A DNA stretch of 35,425 bases from Cruorifilaria tuberocauda (lineage: Eukaryota > Nematoda > Chromadorea > Rhabditida > Onchocercidae), in contig JABVXU010000550.1 in assembly GCA_013365365.1 (NCBI GenBank), forward strand, positions 1 through 35,425, written 5' to 3'. Every line of letters begins with the position of its first letter. Positions within the stretch are counted from its first letter, which is position 1. The notes under the pieces were generated by a model, which was given only the letters and a program-made list of their open reading frames with translations, was not told where the DNA came from and made no database searches. Positions 33,079 to 35,425 of this stretch are shown one piece after another. A program made the position numbers and the translations under genes.

Positions 33079-34252
33079 ATGAATTTTCCAGTATTCAGGG
33101 CACGATCTGCAGTTATACTGCCACGTGCACGTTCCGTTGAAAAGGGCGATGTAGCCACTCTTACCAGGTTTTTCTTCTGTTCTGGAAAAATGTTAGGGAA
33201 TGTTCTTTATATTTGATAGAATATTTTAAAGATCCCAAGTTCAAGTATGCTAAGGATTTTAGAGTGGCAACGGTACCGAATTTGGACATCATCCATGTTG
33301 GTGAACGGTGTCGTCCATCTACACTATTCAGATATCGACGAGATTATGATTTGGTTTGTTTACCATCGTTTCTGCATTCGATTCTTATGACTAAAATTGG
33401 AAAAATTAATTATGTAACATTATAGTTAGACGATTACTACCATGACCGCATGTTTTTTGATACTCCACTGCACTGGCAAGAATACAGATATGTAGCGCGC
33501 CGATATATCAACACTGATCCGATTCCAAGAAGTCTTGGTTTTGAATACCCTGCTTTTTGGTAAAATAGTTTCCAGTTTTTGCTTTAATGTAGTGAATTTG
33601 CTTTCAACTTGAACAAAGGATAACCCATGTTTTGCTTTTATAATTTTCTGCAATTTCAAGAAAAATATATTCACAAAAAATCATTAATTTTTTCTGAAAC
33701 AGTGCTCTTAATTTGTCCCAGGTCACGCTATAAGTGGTACACAGATTGGTTAAATCCAACTTATTGGCGTCGCTATCGTCATCCGAATTATGATCGATCA
33801 TTGTGGAATAATTGGCAACCATGGCATTTGGATAGAAATAATATAAAGCGAGCAATATGTATGTACAAAAAAGGTTAGTGTATATGAAACAGTAGTTTTT
33901 TGGATACTAGCAGCTTTTACTGAAACATTTCAACTATTTGAGAACGGAAGTTAACAAAGTTTTTTTCAACTGTTGCAAAAACTGCACTTACATAATATTT
34001 TATGTACAGGTCTGATTGATTTTGGAACATTGAATCGATTTTGGATCATACCCTCAGCGCTTTCCAGAAAAGGAAAAGATTGGACTGATGTATACTTGCC
34101 TGCTGGTAGGTTTAATCGAATTTTCGTAGTATTTATCTCGTTAGCTGAAGGATGTATAATAGGTTACGCATTGAAAATATTTGTTCGTCTGTTTTCCTTT
34201 CCTGATAGGAATGTTAAAATATGACATTAATAATGAAGTACACAACAGATAA
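33079..34252 (+). CDS. Trp/Tyr/Arg-rich protein with mitochondrial-type N-terminus, six exons
   Basis: I do not recognise the family. The start Met is six bases after a TTTTTTTAG acceptor, the usual layout of a trans-spliced nematode mRNA. Exon 1 (33079-33167) encodes RARSAVILPRARSV, an Arg-rich, acid-poor leader like a mitochondrial presequence. Exons 2-6 are about 33220-33353, 33426-33559, 33722-33873, 34010-34105 and 34209-34252. They encode a basic aromatic protein (KYAKDFRVATVPNLDIIHVG, DTPLHWQEYRYVARRYINTD, KWYTDWLNPTYWRRYRHP, SLWNNWQPWHLDRNNIKR, GTLNRFWIIPSAL, DWTDVYLPAGM), with all later phases in agreement. The exon 1/2 junction is out by one base (see findings). The composition would suit a mitochondrial ribosomal or inner-membrane complex subunit, but that is only an inference. 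Length is about 215-225 residues. Confidence 0.8.
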
Positions 34253-35241
34253 TCCTTTTTCATATTTGCAAAACCGTACCCAACAGTTATCAAGATCACT
34301 GCAATCAGATGGTGTCGTAAACGCTTTCAGGACGTTACGGTGCTCGACGCTATTTCTACTCATTTGCATAAGCATTGGCATGACAAATTCTTTCACTACA
34401 ATATGGCATCCGGTCGCTGTTCTTTCATCCTGCAGTCGTTAGAAATGCAACAATAGTGTAATGCATCTGTTAAGCGAATTGCTTTTTGTTCTTTTTCAAA
34501 TTCCCACGATATGCAGTGGCAAGTAAATAACTCGTGATCTTCTCTTACGTGAACAAAATTGATTTTATTTTTGGTGAAAATTCAATCACCGTTATAACTG
34601 CTCAAAGCAATGTGCTCGTTAACATGTAATAGATACATAATCTTGTCTTCTGTTTTCTTTTTTGTTAAATTAGCATTTCTCCTACAAATTTTAAAGAGAA
34701 TGGACTGTTTGTTTAATGTATCGAAAACTGATCATCTACTAAGTGAGTGGATCAAAAAGAATAGCTTAATGATAGAATTCATAAGCAATTTCGGGAAGAT
34801 TCAACCAGGCCAATCCTCAATCAGTCGAATTTTCACCATATGCAATACTGTTAATAGATAATTGCTGTACTCCTAAATTCAAAGAGAAAGTTTCCTCGGA
34901 AAGTTGATGAAATATATGCTTTCATTAGTTTCTTGGTCAAAACTGGAATTTTTTAAAAAAAGATAACATAAGAGATGCGAAAGCTTTTGAAGAAACAGAA
35001 TGAAGTTCTACCGAGTAAATTTTGGATAAATGTTTAGGACAACCAGTTATTACACTACATATTCACTGCATAGTTTATGTGTCATTATGTGATGCCGTGA
35101 GTCAGTACAATTTTAGATTCCATGCTAAATTTATGTGGAAGTTGGATTTACTTCAATATTTCATAGTATTAATACAGTGAATTTCGAATATCAGGTTAAT
35201 TTGAATGCTTACTTTTATATCATTTGATTTAACAAACTTAC
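34253..35241. other. Gap with no supported gene
   Basis: Frames on both strands at 34214-34442 and 34610-34861 lack splice borders and family resemblance. The 3' UTR of the preceding + strand gene and the downstream part of a - strand gene may lie here, but I could not place an exon. Confidence 0.45.
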
Positions 35242-35314
35242 GCAGCGGTATCGTTATATTTGAGCAGCTTGGAACTGTTTTCTGCAATCTTTTCCGGATG
35301 AATTAGTCTTGTCG
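35242..35314 (-). CDS. Single internal exon of an unrecognised gene, partial
   Basis: On the - strand a strong acceptor (CGCTTTTCCAG) is followed by 73 bases encoding TRLIHPEKIAENSSKLLKYN and DTAA, then a consensus GTAAGT donor. The exon enters in phase 1 and leaves in phase 2. The peptide is balanced and helical, unlike chance frames nearby. Upstream exons would lie beyond the right edge. I did not find the next exon to the left, so it could also be a relic. Confidence 0.4.
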
Positions 35315-35425
35315 CTGGAAAAGCGAGGAAAGAAGAAGGATGATGAAATCCTTTGTTCTGGATTTGATATTGTAAGCTAAAGGCATGTTTGTGGTTTTAC
35401 AAGCTCTGTTACGAAATCCTTTGTT

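Overview
The window looks like nuclear DNA from a parasitic nematode, most likely a spirurid or filarial type. It is AT-rich, genes are split by many small introns with GT...(T/C)AG borders, some starts lie a few bases after a strong 3' splice site as in spliced-leader trans-splicing, and the recognisable proteins are closest to nematode ones. There are no bacterial operons, rRNA genes or CRISPR arrays, and I found no tRNA. All exon models were read by eye from frame continuity, splice signals and protein family resemblance.

Left part, + strand: the 3' end of an unrecognised gene (about 1155-1446), a TATG/TG microsatellite (1830-1919), then a complete 12-exon epsinR/CLINT1-type ENTH gene (2159-7736). 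I take it as the ortholog of C. elegans rsd-3, needed there for systemic RNAi. About 5.7 kb without a clear gene follows.

Middle: a six-exon + strand gene for a small secreted protein with two immunoglobulin domains (13459-15317, zig-3-like), a repeat-bearing gap (15318-20961), and a - strand muscle troponin T gene (20962-27988) of 11 exons and 365 residues ending in an acidic tail. The 3.75-kb first intron of troponin T holds a continuous same-strand reading frame of more than 1000 codons (24268-27381). Its 3' end carries a donor in exactly the phase needed to splice into troponin T exon 2, so the locus may make a very long troponin T with a roughly 1020-residue N-terminal extension. From memory, C. 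elegans zig-3 (C14F5.2) and tnt-3 (C14F5.3) are also neighbours, which supports both names.

Right part: a probable small unknown gene (about 30309-31544, +), a six-exon gene for a Trp/Tyr/Arg-rich protein with a mitochondrial-type N-terminus (33079-34252, +) that has a one-base phase problem at its first junction, and one exon of a - strand gene near the right edge (35242-35314). Several local direct repeats lie in the gene-poor gaps.

The genes do not form one pathway. They are a vesicle-trafficking/RNAi adaptor, a neuronal surface or secreted Ig protein, a thin-filament regulator, and unknowns. The item most worth following is the giant in-phase exon in the troponin T locus.
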